64,000 nt of DNA. It comes from Eubacteriaceae bacterium UBA6119. GTDB lineage: Bacteria; Bacillota; Clostridia; Eubacteriales; UBA1433. Below the pieces are notes generated by a model. That model saw nothing but the letters and a program-made list of their open reading frames with translations. It was not told where the DNA came from and did not search any database. Where the stretch lies: contig DIVZ01000007.1 of assembly GCA_002423395.1 (NCBI GenBank), positions 62,001 to 126,000 of the forward strand, given 5' to 3'. The position numbers were made by a program, and so were the translations under genes. Shown one piece after another: positions 16,104 to 26,362 of this stretch (the first letter of the stretch is position 1; each line of letters opens with the position of its first letter).

Positions 16104-19100
16104 ATGTATTTAAAGCAGATTGAAATAATAGGATTTAAGTCGTTTGCGAAAAAAACACAGATTGACCTTACGGGTAACATTACTGCGGTAGTAGGGCCGA
16201 ACGGAAGCGGCAAAAGCAATGTAGCCGATGCAGTAAAATGGGTTTTAGGCGAACAAAGGGTAAAACATTTAAGAGGGGATAAAATGGAGGACGTTATATT
16301 CAACGGTACGCTTGAAAAACGTCCGCTGGGTTTTGCGCAGGTAAGTCTGCTTATTGATAACTCAAGCAAGATACTGCCTATAGATTATGATGAAGTGAAT
16401 ATAACAAGAAGGCTTTTCCGCTCGGGAGAAAGTCAGTATTACATAAATAAAACGCTGTGCAGGCATAAAGATATTGTGCAGCTTTTTATGGATACGGGGC
16501 TTGGAAGAGAAGGATATTCAATAATAGGACAAGGTCAGGTGCAGGAAATTATTGACGGCAATCCGCTAAGCAGGAGACTATTAATAGAAGAAGCGGTAGG
16601 CATTGTTAAATATAAGACTAAAAAGCTTGAAGCTGAGCGCAGACTTGAAAAAACTCAGATGAATTTGGACAGAGCGGAAGATATAATTTCCGAACTGCAA
16701 AAGCGTATAGAACCTCTTAGAAGACAATCGGAAAAAGCTCAGAAGTACTTATTAATGCGTGATGAATTAAAAGAACGAGAGCTGAATATTTACGCTCACA
16801 GAATTGATGAATACACAGAAGAATTAAACAAATACAGTTCTGATAAGCAGATTCTTCAAAATAATTTCTCGGAGCTTGAAGAGTCATTTATCGTCATTGA
16901 AAATAAGACGTCATATTTAAAAGAAACTATATCTGCCTGCGAGACAAAACTTAGCGAAATTAATTCCAAAATATATGAATTATCATCAATTAACGAAAAC
17001 GCAAAAACGCAGCGGGAAATATCAAAAGTAAAATTTGAACAAAATCAAGTAAGCATCAATGAGCTTGATGAGGAAATTATTAATATACAAAGCAACATTG
17101 ATTTACTTTTATGCCAAAAGGAAGAGATTGAAACATCGCTATCCGAATTAAATAACCAACATTCAAAGCTGAACAAGTTAGCAGAAGAACAAAAAGCTAT
17201 AGTAGCGTCAAGCTTTGAAATGCAGGATAATTTTATAAACAGAGAGAGCGAATATAAAAATATTTTATACATCTCTTCAAAATTTGAAGAGAATCTATGC
17301 GAAAATGAAGAAAAGCTATCTGTTATAAAAACAGATCTACACGAGCTTTCAATAGATATTGACAATACAAAAACTCAAATAAATTTAAAACAAAACGATT
17401 ATATTAAATTAAAAGAGCAAAGCAATACATACTTAAAAGAAAAAGATAATTATGAAAATGCTATAAATGAAACACTGCAAAAAATAAAAGTAATGCAGTC
17501 TCAGCTGTCTATGATGAAAGCCAATGAAGACGATATGCAGGGATACGGCTATGCGGTAAAAAAAATACTGCAGGCAGGCAAGAACGGTATGCCCGCAGGA
17601 GTGTGCGGGGTGCTTGCGGAGCTTATTGATGTGGAAGATAAATATTTAAAGGCGATAACGGCAGCGATGGGCGGAGCGTTTCGATACGTTGTTGTCAGCG
17701 ATGAAAACGCTGCCGCGGAATGTATAAATTTACTAAATAGAAACAAATGGGGCAGAGTTACATTTATGCCGATATCAGTGATAAGACCTTCGGTGTTTTC
17801 ATACGAAGAGAAAAACAGCTTTGAGGGCAAATATGAAGCTGCGGCATATGAACTGGTTAAATTTAATCCCATTTATGACGGCGTAGTGAAGCATATACTC
17901 GGAAGAGTTATAATAGCAAAAGATATCAATCAAGCGACGCAGCTTGCCAAAGCCACAAGGCATAAATTTAAAATAGTTACTCTAAACGGCGAGGTGTTTA
18001 TGCCCGGCGGCATTGTAATAGGCGGCGAAAGCAAGTCGGACAATATTGCGCCTCTGCAGAGAAAGAGACGCATAGACGAGATAAAAAAAGAAATTGACCT
18101 ATCTCAAAACGAGTATGACAGACTTGTCGGAAAATCGGCGCAAAACAGAAGTTTAATTGCAAAAACAAACGAAGAGATTGAAAATCTGCAAAAGGCGATT
18201 AATGAGCTTAACATTAAAAACGCCAACATAAGTTCTGAATTTAACAACCTGTCAAATTTCGAAAAAAGCATACTAAAACAAAATGAAGATATTTTACAGC
18301 AGCTAAAATTAACGGCTGAGAAGAAAGAAAAATTTCTGCTGCTGTTAAATACGGATGCAAATATTGAAGAAATTAAAAACAACTATAATATTCAGACGGA
18401 AAAACTCAATATATTTAACATAGATTTAGTTAAGATATCAGAAAATATTAAATATACATCGGACAGGCTGTTAAATATAAATATTGAAATTGATAAAAAC
18501 AGAAACCAGCTTGAGCAAAATAAAAATAAAATAAATTATTTAAACAATGAGTCAGATGACTTGCAAAATAAAATGGAACAATATCAGCAAGGCAGCGATT
18601 TATATGAGACTCAAAAAACAGAGTATAAAGAAAACTATGATAATACTCTGCTGGAAAAAAGTACAGCTAACGAAGAATTTGATAAAAGCAATGCGGAATT
18701 AATAAGACTAAGCAAAGAAAAAAGCGAAATTAAAGACGTTATAAACAGCATTGATTTAAAAATTAACAATATACAATTAAAAACGGAGCACATTGCTCAG
18801 AGTATAGGCGAAGAGTATCAGATAGGTATTGACGATTTAGCGGAATACAAAAAAACTATTGATGCTTTCGGCGAGTATGCGGCTAAAACGGATGAAATGA
18901 AAAAAACGATAAAATCATTCGGAAACATTAATGTCGGCGCAGTGGAAGAATACAAGGAAGTAACGCAGAGATATGAGTTTCTGACATCTCAAAGAGATGA
19001 TTTGCTTGAGGCGAAAAAAGACATCGAAAGCGTCATTAAAGATGTAGAGCGAAATATGGCTGTACAGTTCAAACAACAATTTTCTCAAATTCAGGAAGAG

Positions 19101-19514
19101 TTTGACAAAGCTTTTAAAAAATTGTTCGCAGGAGGAGCCGCTTCATTAATAATTTTGGATGAAGATGATTTATTAAATACCGGAATTGATATTTCGGCAC
19201 AGCCTCCCGGTAAAAAGCTTAAAAATATTTCAATGCTTTCAGGCGGAGAAAAAGCGATGACGTCCATAGCGCTTCTTTTCGCGATACTGAAAATAAAACC
19301 GGCTCCGTTTTGTGTACTTGATGAGATTGACGCCGCGCTTGACGATAATAACGTTTCATTGTTCGCAAAATATATTAATGAGGAAAGAAAAAATAACCAG
19401 CTTATTATTATTACTCACAAAAAAAGGACAATGGAAGTGTGTGACTGCTTGTACGGGGCGAGCATGGGCAACGAAGGCATAACTAAGATTGTGTCTTTAA
19501 AACTTACAAGCTAA
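16104..19514 (+). CDS. smc: Chromosome segregation ATPase SMC
   Basis: Condensin core subunit that, with ScpA and ScpB, compacts and segregates the chromosome. The 1136-residue protein has the N-terminal head with Walker A GPNGSGKS (31-38), a long coiled coil (about 170-480), a hinge (about 485-650, with the GGxxxGGE-like segment), the returning coil, and the C-terminal head with signature LSGGEKAM (about 1046) and Walker B CVLDEIDA (about 1070). It is slightly shorter than B. subtilis SMC (1186), mainly in the coils. ScpA/B are not in the window. Confidence 0.97.
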   Translation: MYLKQIEIIGFKSFAKKTQIDLTGNITAVVGPNGSGKSNVADAVKWVLGEQRVKHLRGDKMEDVIFNGTLEKRPLGFAQVSLLIDNSSKILPIDYDEVNITRRLFRSGESQYYINKTLCRHKDIVQLFMDTGLGREGYSIIGQGQVQEIIDGNPLSRRLLIEEAVGIVKYKTKKLEAERRLEKTQMNLDRAEDIISELQKRIEPLRRQSEKAQKYLLMRDELKERELNIYAHRIDEYTEELNKYSSDKQILQNNFSELEESFIVIENKTSYLKETISACETKLSEINSKIYELSSINENAKTQREISKVKFEQNQVSINELDEEIINIQSNIDLLLCQKEEIETSLSELNNQHSKLNKLAEEQKAIVASSFEMQDNFINRESEYKNILYISSKFEENLCENEEKLSVIKTDLHELSIDIDNTKTQINLKQNDYIKLKEQSNTYLKEKDNYENAINETLQKIKVMQSQLSMMKANEDDMQGYGYAVKKILQAGKNGMPAGVCGVLAELIDVEDKYLKAITAAMGGAFRYVVVSDENAAAECINLLNRNKWGRVTFMPISVIRPSVFSYEEKNSFEGKYEAAAYELVKFNPIYDGVVKHILGRVIIAKDINQATQLAKATRHKFKIVTLNGEVFMPGGIVIGGESKSDNIAPLQRKRRIDEIKKEIDLSQNEYDRLVGKSAQNRSLIAKTNEEIENLQKAINELNIKNANISSEFNNLSNFEKSILKQNEDILQQLKLTAEKKEKFLLLLNTDANIEEIKNNYNIQTEKLNIFNIDLVKISENIKYTSDRLLNINIEIDKNRNQLEQNKNKINYLNNESDDLQNKMEQYQQGSDLYETQKTEYKENYDNTLLEKSTANEEFDKSNAELIRLSKEKSEIKDVINSIDLKINNIQLKTEHIAQSIGEEYQIGIDDLAEYKKTIDAFGEYAAKTDEMKKTIKSFGNINVGAVEEYKEVTQRYEFLTSQRDDLLEAKKDIESVIKDVERNMAVQFKQQFSQIQEEFDKAFKKLFAGGAASLIILDEDDLLNTGIDISAQPPGKKLKNISMLSGGEKAMTSIALLFAILKIKPAPFCVLDEIDAALDDNNVSLFAKYINEERKNNQLIIITHKKRTMEVCDCLYGASMGNEGITKIVSLKLTS

Positions 19515-19524
19515 GGAGAAAAAA

Positions 19525-20427
19525 TTGGCTGATAACAATTATAAAAACGCATTAAGGGCGACAAAACTGTCGATTTTTGATAAACTAAAAAATGTTTTTA
19601 CAGGCTCTGACATAACGGATGAGTCTTACGAGGAAATACTTGAGACGTTAATTCTGTGCGATGTCGGTGTTGAATGCGCACAGAAAATAACCGATGAGCT
19701 CCAGAAAAAAGCGCAGGAAAAAAAGATAACAAAATCCGATATGCTTACGGGGCTTTTAAAAGAAACACTTGTAGAATTACTTGATAAAGATAATACAAAA
19801 AACGAAATCAAACTTCCTGTAATATTTTTATCTGTCGGAGTAAACGGTTCTGGCAAGACAACATCTATTGCGAAAATCGCAAACAAGTATAAAAAAGAAG
19901 GGAAAAACGTCATGTTAGCAGCTGCGGACACTTTTAGAGCCGCGGCAGTGGAACAACTGGATATTTGGGCAAAAAGGATAGATGTGCCTATTGTAAAAAG
20001 CAGCACCGGCTCTGATCCTGCCGCTGTAGCATATGACGCGCTGACTTCGGCTACTGCGAGAAAATCAGATTTACTCATTGTTGACACCGCAGGCAGACTT
20101 TCGAACAAAGTTAATTTGATGGCTGAGCTTGCGAAAATATACGGCGTGCTTGAAAAAGGAAAAAACGATTTTAATTTATATACATTTATAACTGTTGACG
20201 CTACAAGCGGGCTTAATGCGTTAAGTCAAGTTGAGGCATTTGCTAATTCGTGCAAACTGGATGGTATTGTCATATCTAAAATTGACGGAAGCAGCAAAGG
20301 CGGAATAATAATACCTATTTTAATGAAATATAAACTTCCCATATGGTTTGTGGGAACAGGCGAAAAATTAGACGATTTAAATGAATTTAACGCTGAAGAG
20401 TATGTGGAAGCGATGCTTGACGATTAA
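19525..20427 (+). CDS. ftsY: Signal recognition particle receptor FtsY
   Basis: SRP GTPase that docks ribosome-SRP complexes at the membrane. The 300-residue protein consists of the NG domains only, without the long acidic A domain of E. coli FtsY, which is usual in Firmicutes. Motifs: GVNGSGKT (about 109-116), DTFRAAA, DTAGR (about 187-191) and SKIDGSSKGG (about 251-260). It starts at TTG 19525 with AAGGAG seven bases upstream. The smc-ftsY order is conserved; ylxM-ffh, often next, are absent here. Confidence 0.96.
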   Translation: MADNNYKNALRATKLSIFDKLKNVFTGSDITDESYEEILETLILCDVGVECAQKITDELQKKAQEKKITKSDMLTGLLKETLVELLDKDNTKNEIKLPVIFLSVGVNGSGKTTSIAKIANKYKKEGKNVMLAAADTFRAAAVEQLDIWAKRIDVPIVKSSTGSDPAAVAYDALTSATARKSDLLIVDTAGRLSNKVNLMAELAKIYGVLEKGKNDFNLYTFITVDATSGLNALSQVEAFANSCKLDGIVISKIDGSSKGGIIIPILMKYKLPIWFVGTGEKLDDLNEFNAEEYVEAMLDD

Positions 20428-20468
20428 ATTTTTAATTCAGATATAATTTAATTTGAAAGAGGTATTTT

Positions 20469-21233
20469 ATGACACATGAACAAATAGCCGAAAAATTATT
20501 TGAGGCATACAAAAATTCTACTCTGACAGAAAATCTCGCGGAAGAAGACAGTGTAAAGACGAGCGAAGAGGCTTATAAAATTCAACAGATGTTTTTTGAG
20601 AAAAGAATTAAGATGGGTGAAAAAATATCGGGCGCAAAAGCCGGCGCGACAAGCAAAGTCGCGATGAAAGTAATGAATTTAACAGAACCGTTTTTCGCGC
20701 CGCTAACTGATAAAGATTTTTTTACCGGGGATTTATCATTTTCAAAATGTCCCGGAATGCAGCTGGTTGAGCTTGAGATAGCATTCAGAGCCGTATGCGA
20801 CATACCCGCCGACGCTTCTGCTGATGAAATCATTAAAAATACTGAAATCGCAATGGCGGTCGAAGTGCCTACAAGAAGAACAGAAAAACCCGAAAAGATA
20901 AATGATTTAATATCTGACTGCGGGTGCGGCGGAAATGTGTATTATGTGAACAGTTTTATTCCAACGCCCGATTTTGAAGCTCTCGCTTCATATAGCGGAA
21001 GAGTATACTTAGACGGTAAAGTCGTTGCGCAGGGAACAAGCGACGGAGTTTTGGATAACCCGGTAAACGCGGTGATGTATGCTAATAAAATGATGAATAA
21101 ATTATACACTCCGATAAAAAAAGGCATGGTCATTATATCGGGTTCATTAACGCCTCCTCTGCAGGCCGTAAAAGGAGAGTATAAGTTTGAAATCGACAAT
21201 TTAGGAACGGCGGAGTTTAAAATAACGGATTAG
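20469..21233 (+). CDS. 2-keto-4-pentenoate hydratase-like protein (FAH superfamily)
   Basis: Member of the MhpD branch of the fumarylacetoacetate hydrolase superfamily, enzymes that hydrate or decarboxylate 2-oxo acids from meta-cleavage pathways. The 254-residue length fits. The metal-ligand region is visible as VELEIAF (about 98-104), with a later VEVPTRR segment where characterised MhpD enzymes have a VDSR-like motif. The start follows AAAGAGG. No other aromatic-degradation genes are nearby, and the gene sits alone between ftsY and minD with its own terminator, so the natural substrate is unknown. Confidence 0.8.
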   Translation: MTHEQIAEKLFEAYKNSTLTENLAEEDSVKTSEEAYKIQQMFFEKRIKMGEKISGAKAGATSKVAMKVMNLTEPFFAPLTDKDFFTGDLSFSKCPGMQLVELEIAFRAVCDIPADASADEIIKNTEIAMAVEVPTRRTEKPEKINDLISDCGCGGNVYYVNSFIPTPDFEALASYSGRVYLDGKVVAQGTSDGVLDNPVNAVMYANKMMNKLYTPIKKGMVIISGSLTPPLQAVKGEYKFEIDNLGTAEFKITD

Positions 21234-21255
21234 ATAATATTAATAAATAAGTTTC

Positions 21256-21282
21256 AAAGCGGGCAATGCTGCCCGCTTTTTT
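21256..21282 (+). terminator. Intrinsic terminator after the hydratase gene
   Basis: Ten-bp stem AAAGCGGGCA (21256-21265) / TGCCCGCTTT (21270-21279) with an ATGC loop and a T-tail. Confidence 0.9.
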
Positions 21283-21432
21283 AACGTTTAAATATGATAA
21301 AATCACATAATTTTCTTAAATTTAAATTAATTAAATTAAATTAACTTATTTTTTATCTGCACAAAATAGGACAAATTATTTAAAACATGTTTGGTATATT
21401 ATGTATAAATTATGATTTCGGGGGCGTATTTT

Positions 21433-22233
21433 ATGGGAAAAACAATTGTAATAACTTCCGGAAAAGGCGGGGTGGGTAAAACAACAACAACAGCCAATTT
21501 AGGCGCCGCGCTTGCCATGTTCGGCAAAAGCGTAGTTGTGGTTGACGCGGATATAGGGCTTAGAAATTTAGATGTGGTAATGGGTCTTGAAAACAGAATT
21601 GTATATAATTTAGTTGACGTTATAGAAGGTAAATGCCGCATTAAGCAGGCGCTTATTAAGGACAAGCGGTATGAGGGACTATATCTTCTGGCCGCGGCGC
21701 AGACAAAGGACAAAGACTGCATTAACCCGCTGCAGATGAAAAAGCTGTGTCTTGATTTGCAGGACAGTTTTGAGTTTGTTTTGGTGGACAGCCCCGCGGG
21801 AATTGAGAACGGTTTTAAAAACGCTATTGCGGGAGCGAGCCAGTCTATAATAGTAACAACACCCGAAATATCTGCGGTAAGAGACGCAGACAGAATAATC
21901 GGGCTGCTTGAGGCCGGCGGACTCTATCAGAACCATCTGCTTATAAACAGAGTAAGACCGGATCTGATAAAAAAGGGCGATATGATGGATATTAATGATG
22001 TTATAGATATTTTATCGCTTAGTTTAATAGGGGTAGTTCCTGACAACAAGGATATAGTAGTAAGCACAAATAAAGGAGAACCAATAGCGTCAAACGATAA
22101 ATCGCTTGCCGGGAGAGCTTTTAAAAATATCGCGGCAAGACTGATGGGGCAAAACATTCCGTTTTTGGATTTGAAAGACAATACTTCAGTTTTAGTAAGG
22201 TTTGCCGAGGCGATAAGCGGCTCAGGGAGGTAG
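21433..22233 (+). CDS. minD: Septum site-determining ATPase MinD
   Basis: Deviant Walker A ATPase that positions the division site on the membrane. I start at ATG 21433 (266 residues) rather than ATG 21412, because the protein then begins MGKTIVITSGKGG like its homologues and GGGG (21420-21424) is correctly spaced. KGGVGKT is at residues 11-17, with DADIGLRN and VDSPAGIE following. The last dozen residues (SVLVRFAEAISG) can form the short amphipathic membrane-targeting helix. minE follows directly. No minC lies upstream. Confidence 0.95.
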   Translation: MGKTIVITSGKGGVGKTTTTANLGAALAMFGKSVVVVDADIGLRNLDVVMGLENRIVYNLVDVIEGKCRIKQALIKDKRYEGLYLLAAAQTKDKDCINPLQMKKLCLDLQDSFEFVLVDSPAGIENGFKNAIAGASQSIIVTTPEISAVRDADRIIGLLEAGGLYQNHLLINRVRPDLIKKGDMMDINDVIDILSLSLIGVVPDNKDIVVSTNKGEPIASNDKSLAGRAFKNIAARLMGQNIPFLDLKDNTSVLVRFAEAISGSGR

Positions 22234-22236
22234 GGT

Positions 22237-22512
22237 GTGATTACCAAAACGAGACTAAAAACAGAAGAAAGCAAAGAAATTGCGAAAGAAAGACTGAAAA
22301 ACATACTTCTATCCGACAGAATTAACGTATCAAATGAAGTGCTTGATATGATAAAGAAGGACGTGGTGGATGTTGTAAAAGATTATTTTGACGCAAATGA
22401 GGCAAAAAGCGAGGTTTACATAACAAGCTGCAACGAAGATTCGGTTATAAAAACTTCTTTAATAGCAGTAATACCCATAAATAAAACTCGGAATAAAAAT
22501 AAAAACGATTAA
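22237..22512 (+). CDS. minE: Cell division topological specificity factor MinE
   Basis: Activator of the MinD ATPase that drives Min oscillation or gradient formation. The 91-residue product has the N-terminal MinD-contacting segment (AKERLKNILLSDR, about 15-27) and the C-terminal beta-rich dimerisation domain. GTG start with GGGAGG upstream; the gene begins 3 bp after the minD stop. The terminator hairpin starts inside its stop codon. Confidence 0.9.
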   Translation: MITKTRLKTEESKEIAKERLKNILLSDRINVSNEVLDMIKKDVVDVVKDYFDANEAKSEVYITSCNEDSVIKTSLIAVIPINKTRNKNKND

Positions 22513-22534
22513 CCCGATTTATATCGGGTTTTTT
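22511..22534 (+). terminator. Intrinsic terminator after minE
   Basis: Eight-bp stem AACCCGAT (22511-22518) / ATCGGGTT (22523-22530), loop TTAT, T-tail. The first two bases are part of the minE stop codon. Confidence 0.9.
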
Positions 22535-22535
22535 A

Positions 22536-22564
22536 TTGCAAAAATTCTTATTTTTTTATACAAT
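22536..22564 (+). promoter_or_regulatory. Sigma-A-type promoter of the purine operon
   Basis: -35 TTGCAA (22536-22541), 17-bp spacer, -10 TACAAT (22559-22564). The start codon of purL is 35 bp after the -10, so the leader is too short for a purine riboswitch. No PurR-box pair was recognised. Confidence 0.7.
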
Positions 22565-22598
22565 ACACATATAGCGTAAAAATAGTTTTGGGGGCATT

Positions 22599-25500
22599 AT
22601 GTCACAAGTAAAAAGAATTTTTGTAGAAAAAAAACTTGAGTATAATATTGACGGAAAATCGTACTATACTGCTATAAAAAATCATTTAAAAATAGAAAAT
22701 TTAACCGGTTTGAGGGTATTAAACCGATACGATATACAAGGACTTACGGAAAAGCAGTTGCAGGAAGTGCTGTATACAGTTTTTGCGGAAGCGAATACTG
22801 ATATTGTTTATAAGGAAGAAATAAAAACAGACTTCAAAGATACTGTCTTTGTTGTATCATACCTTCCGGGTCAATACAACCAGCGAGCAGACTCAGCCAT
22901 ACAATGCGTGCAAATTATAACTAGAGCAGAAAAACTGGAAATAAAAAATGCACGTGTTTTTATTTTGTCGGGAAATTTAACGCAGGATGATGTAAGCCGT
23001 ATAAAAGCCTATATCATAAATCCCGTTGACAGTATGGAAGCTGCTATTGAAAAACCTCAAACGCTTACGGATAAAATTGAAAAGCCCAAAATGGTTAAAA
23101 CCATAGCGGGATTTATAAAGAAAAACAATGCAGAATTAAAAGCGCTTATTGACGAGCTGGGGCTTGCTATGAGCGTTGAAGATATTATATTAATAAAAGA
23201 ATATTTCTTAACTGAAAAAAGAAATCCCACTATTACAGAATTAAAAGTTTTAGACACATACTGGTCAGACCATTGCAGACATACTACATTTAATACGCAT
23301 ATAAAAAATGTGCAGATTAACAAAGGAAATATAAACAAAGCTGTATTAGAGGCATTTGAACAGTATTTAAATGTGAGAGAAGAACTGTATAAAGAAAAAA
23401 CAAAACCGATATCGCTTATGGATATTGCTACAATTTATTCGAAAAAAGCTAAAAAAGACGGTTTGCTTGACGATATTGAAGAATCAGATGAAATAAACGC
23501 TTGCAGTATAAGAACAAAAGCCGATATCAACGGAGAGATTGAAGACTGGCTTGTTATGTTTAAAAATGAGACGCATAATCATCCGACTGAAATTGAGCCT
23601 TACGGCGGAGCGGCGACGTGTCTGGGAGGCGCAATAAGAGACCCGCTGTCGGGAAGAAGCTATGTGTATCAGTCGATGAGAGTAACAGGCTCGGGCGACT
23701 GCACGCAGGATGTAGAGAAGACGATAAAAGGCAAACTGCCGCAGGTGAAAATAACATCGGAAGCTGCAAAAGGGTTTTCCGGTTACGGTAATCAGATAGG
23801 GCTTTGCACCGGACAGGTAGCCGAATATTACCACGAAGGCTTTTTGGCGAAGCGAATGGAAGTCGGCGCGGTAATTGGCGCGGCAAAAGCGGAAAACGTA
23901 GCCAGGCTTAAACCCGCAGAAGGCGATATAATAATTCTTCTGGGCGGAAGAACAGGGCGCGACGGGATAGGCGGAGCTGTAGGCAGCTCAAAGGCGCATA
24001 ACGATTTATCTGTTCAGAAGAGCGGTTCGGAAGTGCAAAAGGGAAATCCCGTAGAAGAGCGAAAACTGCAAAGACTGTTCAGAAACCCGAAAGCCGCTCA
24101 GATAATAAAAAAATGCAATGACTTCGGCGCGGGCGGAGTATCGGTCGCCATAGGGGAGCTTGCTGACAGCCTTGATATATATCTTGACAAAGTGCCTAAA
24201 AAATACGAAGGGCTTGACGGCACTGAACTTTCGATAAGCGAATCGCAGGAACGCATGGCAGTGCTTATCGATAAAAAACACAAACAGCAATTTATGGAAC
24301 TTGCGAGCGAAGAAAATATTGAGGCGACAATTGTAGCGGATGTCACCGACTCGGGGCGTCTTAAAATGTATTGGCGCGAAAATGAAATAGTCAATTTAAG
24401 CAGAGAATTTCTTGATACAAACGGAGCGTACCGTGAAATTGACATATATATAGACGAGCCCCAGAAAGTATCTTATTTTGACACATATGAAGGTAATGAA
24501 GATATAAAAAGCGAAATATGCAAGTTGTTAAGCGATATAAACTCAGCCTGTGATAAAGGGCTTGTCGAACAATTTGACGGCACAATAGGCGCGTCAAATA
24601 TTCTGTTTCCTTACGGAGGAAAATATCAGTTAACGCCTGTTGACGGAATGGCGTCAAAACTGCCGGTATACGACACAAATACAGCTACAGTAATGACGCA
24701 CGGCTACAACCCGTACCTCACAGAACAGAGCCTGTTTCACGGCGGCGTATACAGCGTTATACTTGCGCTGTCAAAAATGACTGCAATGGGTGCGGACTTT
24801 AGAAAAGCAAGGCTGAGCATGCAGGAATATTTTGAAAAGCTGCTGAGCGACTCTGCAAAATGGGCAAAACCGTTTGCGGCGCTGCTTGGCGCGTTTGAAG
24901 CTCAAAATAATATGCAGACTCCGGCAATCGGAGGTAAAGACAGCATGTCGGGAACATTTAACGAGCTTAATGTGCCACCGAATATTATCTGTTTTGCGGT
25001 GTCTGTGTGCGACGCGGAGAACATTATCTCACCCGAAATTAAAAATACAGACAGTAAAATATTAATGCTTAATCTTAAAAAAGATGAAAATTATCTTATG
25101 GACTACAAATACGCTCAAACAATGTTTGACAAAGTGCATACGCTTATCAAAGACAAGAAAATCTTATCGGCTAAAACAGTATCAATGGAAAAACCTGTCG
25201 CCGCGCTTATAAAAATGGGATTTGGCAATAAAATAGGAATTAATATAACCGACGACAGAAAAACGCTGTTTACAAATTCCGACGGTGACATAATTATAGA
25301 AATAAAAGACTCCGCCGCAGTTGAAGATATGCTAAAAACAAGCGGCATAAAATATACTGAAATTGCTAAAACATGCAAAGATGAAGTTATAAAGATAGAA
25401 AATGAAATGCTTGCATACGATGAATTAATTGATGTATGGACAGGCAAATTGAATAAAGTTTTTCCTATAAAAGCAAAATATGAAGATGTTAAAATACCTC

Positions 25501-26348
25501 AAATTCATTATGAAGCTAAATCATATAAAAACTGCAATATAAAAACTGCAAAGCCGGTTGTGTTTATACCGACTTTCCCGGGTACAAACTGTGAGTACGA
25601 CACAGCTAAGGCTTTCGAAAACGCGGGAGCGAAACCCGAGGTATTTGTATTTAAGAACCTTACAACATCCGATATAAATTACAGCATTGAAAAAATGGCT
25701 GAACATATAAAAAAAGCAAATATAGTAGCGCTGCCGGGAGGATTTTCGGCAGGGGATGAACCTGACGGCAGCGGCAAGTTTATTGTTTCGGTGTTTAAAA
25801 ACGAACTTATTAAAAAAGAAGTGCATGCGTTACTAGATAACAGAGACGGGCTGATGCTGGGCATATGCAACGGATTCCAGGCGCTTATAAAACTAGGACT
25901 TCTGCCATACGGTAGGATAACGGATATAACGCAAGAAAGTCCTACGCTCACATTTAATACGATAGGCAGACATATATCCAAAATATCAATGGTCAGAGTA
26001 AGGTCAAACATGTCTGTATGGCTAAAAAATGCGGATATGAACACAACTTACAACAACGTGCTGTCTCACGGCGAAGGCAGATTTGTTGCGGATGAGGAAA
26101 CTTTAAAAGCATTAAAAGAAAATAATCAGATTGCGCTTGCGTATGTTGACCATAACGGCATATCGGTAAACGACAGCGAGTACAACCCTAACGGATCGGC
26201 ATGGGCAATAGAAGGAATAACGAGTCCTGACGGCAGAATACTTGGCAAGATGGGGCATACTGAAAGAGCCGGAAAATATTTATATAAAAACATACCGGGA
26301 GAATTCGATTTAAAATTGTTTGCCTCTGCTGTTGAATATTTTAAATAA
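22599..26348 (+). CDS. purL: Phosphoribosylformylglycinamidine synthase, single-chain PurL
   Basis: Converts FGAR, glutamine and ATP to FGAM (purine step 4). The 1249-residue chain joins all parts: an N-terminal PurS-like domain, two AIRS-type halves (the first with WSDHCRHTTF near residue 222 and KNETHNHPTE near 323), and a C-terminal class I glutamine amidotransferase. The latter has its nucleophile Cys in GICNGFQ (about residue 1090) and a SHGEGR motif with the catalytic His (about 1155). It corresponds to the long clostridial form rather than the split PurS/L/Q of Bacillus. It is the first gene of the operon. Confidence 0.96.
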   Translation: MSQVKRIFVEKKLEYNIDGKSYYTAIKNHLKIENLTGLRVLNRYDIQGLTEKQLQEVLYTVFAEANTDIVYKEEIKTDFKDTVFVVSYLPGQYNQRADSAIQCVQIITRAEKLEIKNARVFILSGNLTQDDVSRIKAYIINPVDSMEAAIEKPQTLTDKIEKPKMVKTIAGFIKKNNAELKALIDELGLAMSVEDIILIKEYFLTEKRNPTITELKVLDTYWSDHCRHTTFNTHIKNVQINKGNINKAVLEAFEQYLNVREELYKEKTKPISLMDIATIYSKKAKKDGLLDDIEESDEINACSIRTKADINGEIEDWLVMFKNETHNHPTEIEPYGGAATCLGGAIRDPLSGRSYVYQSMRVTGSGDCTQDVEKTIKGKLPQVKITSEAAKGFSGYGNQIGLCTGQVAEYYHEGFLAKRMEVGAVIGAAKAENVARLKPAEGDIIILLGGRTGRDGIGGAVGSSKAHNDLSVQKSGSEVQKGNPVEERKLQRLFRNPKAAQIIKKCNDFGAGGVSVAIGELADSLDIYLDKVPKKYEGLDGTELSISESQERMAVLIDKKHKQQFMELASEENIEATIVADVTDSGRLKMYWRENEIVNLSREFLDTNGAYREIDIYIDEPQKVSYFDTYEGNEDIKSEICKLLSDINSACDKGLVEQFDGTIGASNILFPYGGKYQLTPVDGMASKLPVYDTNTATVMTHGYNPYLTEQSLFHGGVYSVILALSKMTAMGADFRKARLSMQEYFEKLLSDSAKWAKPFAALLGAFEAQNNMQTPAIGGKDSMSGTFNELNVPPNIICFAVSVCDAENIISPEIKNTDSKILMLNLKKDENYLMDYKYAQTMFDKVHTLIKDKKILSAKTVSMEKPVAALIKMGFGNKIGINITDDRKTLFTNSDGDIIIEIKDSAAVEDMLKTSGIKYTEIAKTCKDEVIKIENEMLAYDELIDVWTGKLNKVFPIKAKYEDVKIPQIHYEAKSYKNCNIKTAKPVVFIPTFPGTNCEYDTAKAFENAGAKPEVFVFKNLTTSDINYSIEKMAEHIKKANIVALPGGFSAGDEPDGSGKFIVSVFKNELIKKEVHALLDNRDGLMLGICNGFQALIKLGLLPYGRITDITQESPTLTFNTIGRHISKISMVRVRSNMSVWLKNADMNTTYNNVLSHGEGRFVADEETLKALKENNQIALAYVDHNGISVNDSEYNPNGSAWAIEGITSPDGRILGKMGHTERAGKYLYKNIPGEFDLKLFASAVEYFK

Positions 26349-26362
26349 GGAGATAATACTTT

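Noticed and set aside
22531..22598. Purine riboswitch in the purL leader
   Set aside because: Only about 28-35 bases separate the probable transcription start and the ATG, too short for a purine aptamer.
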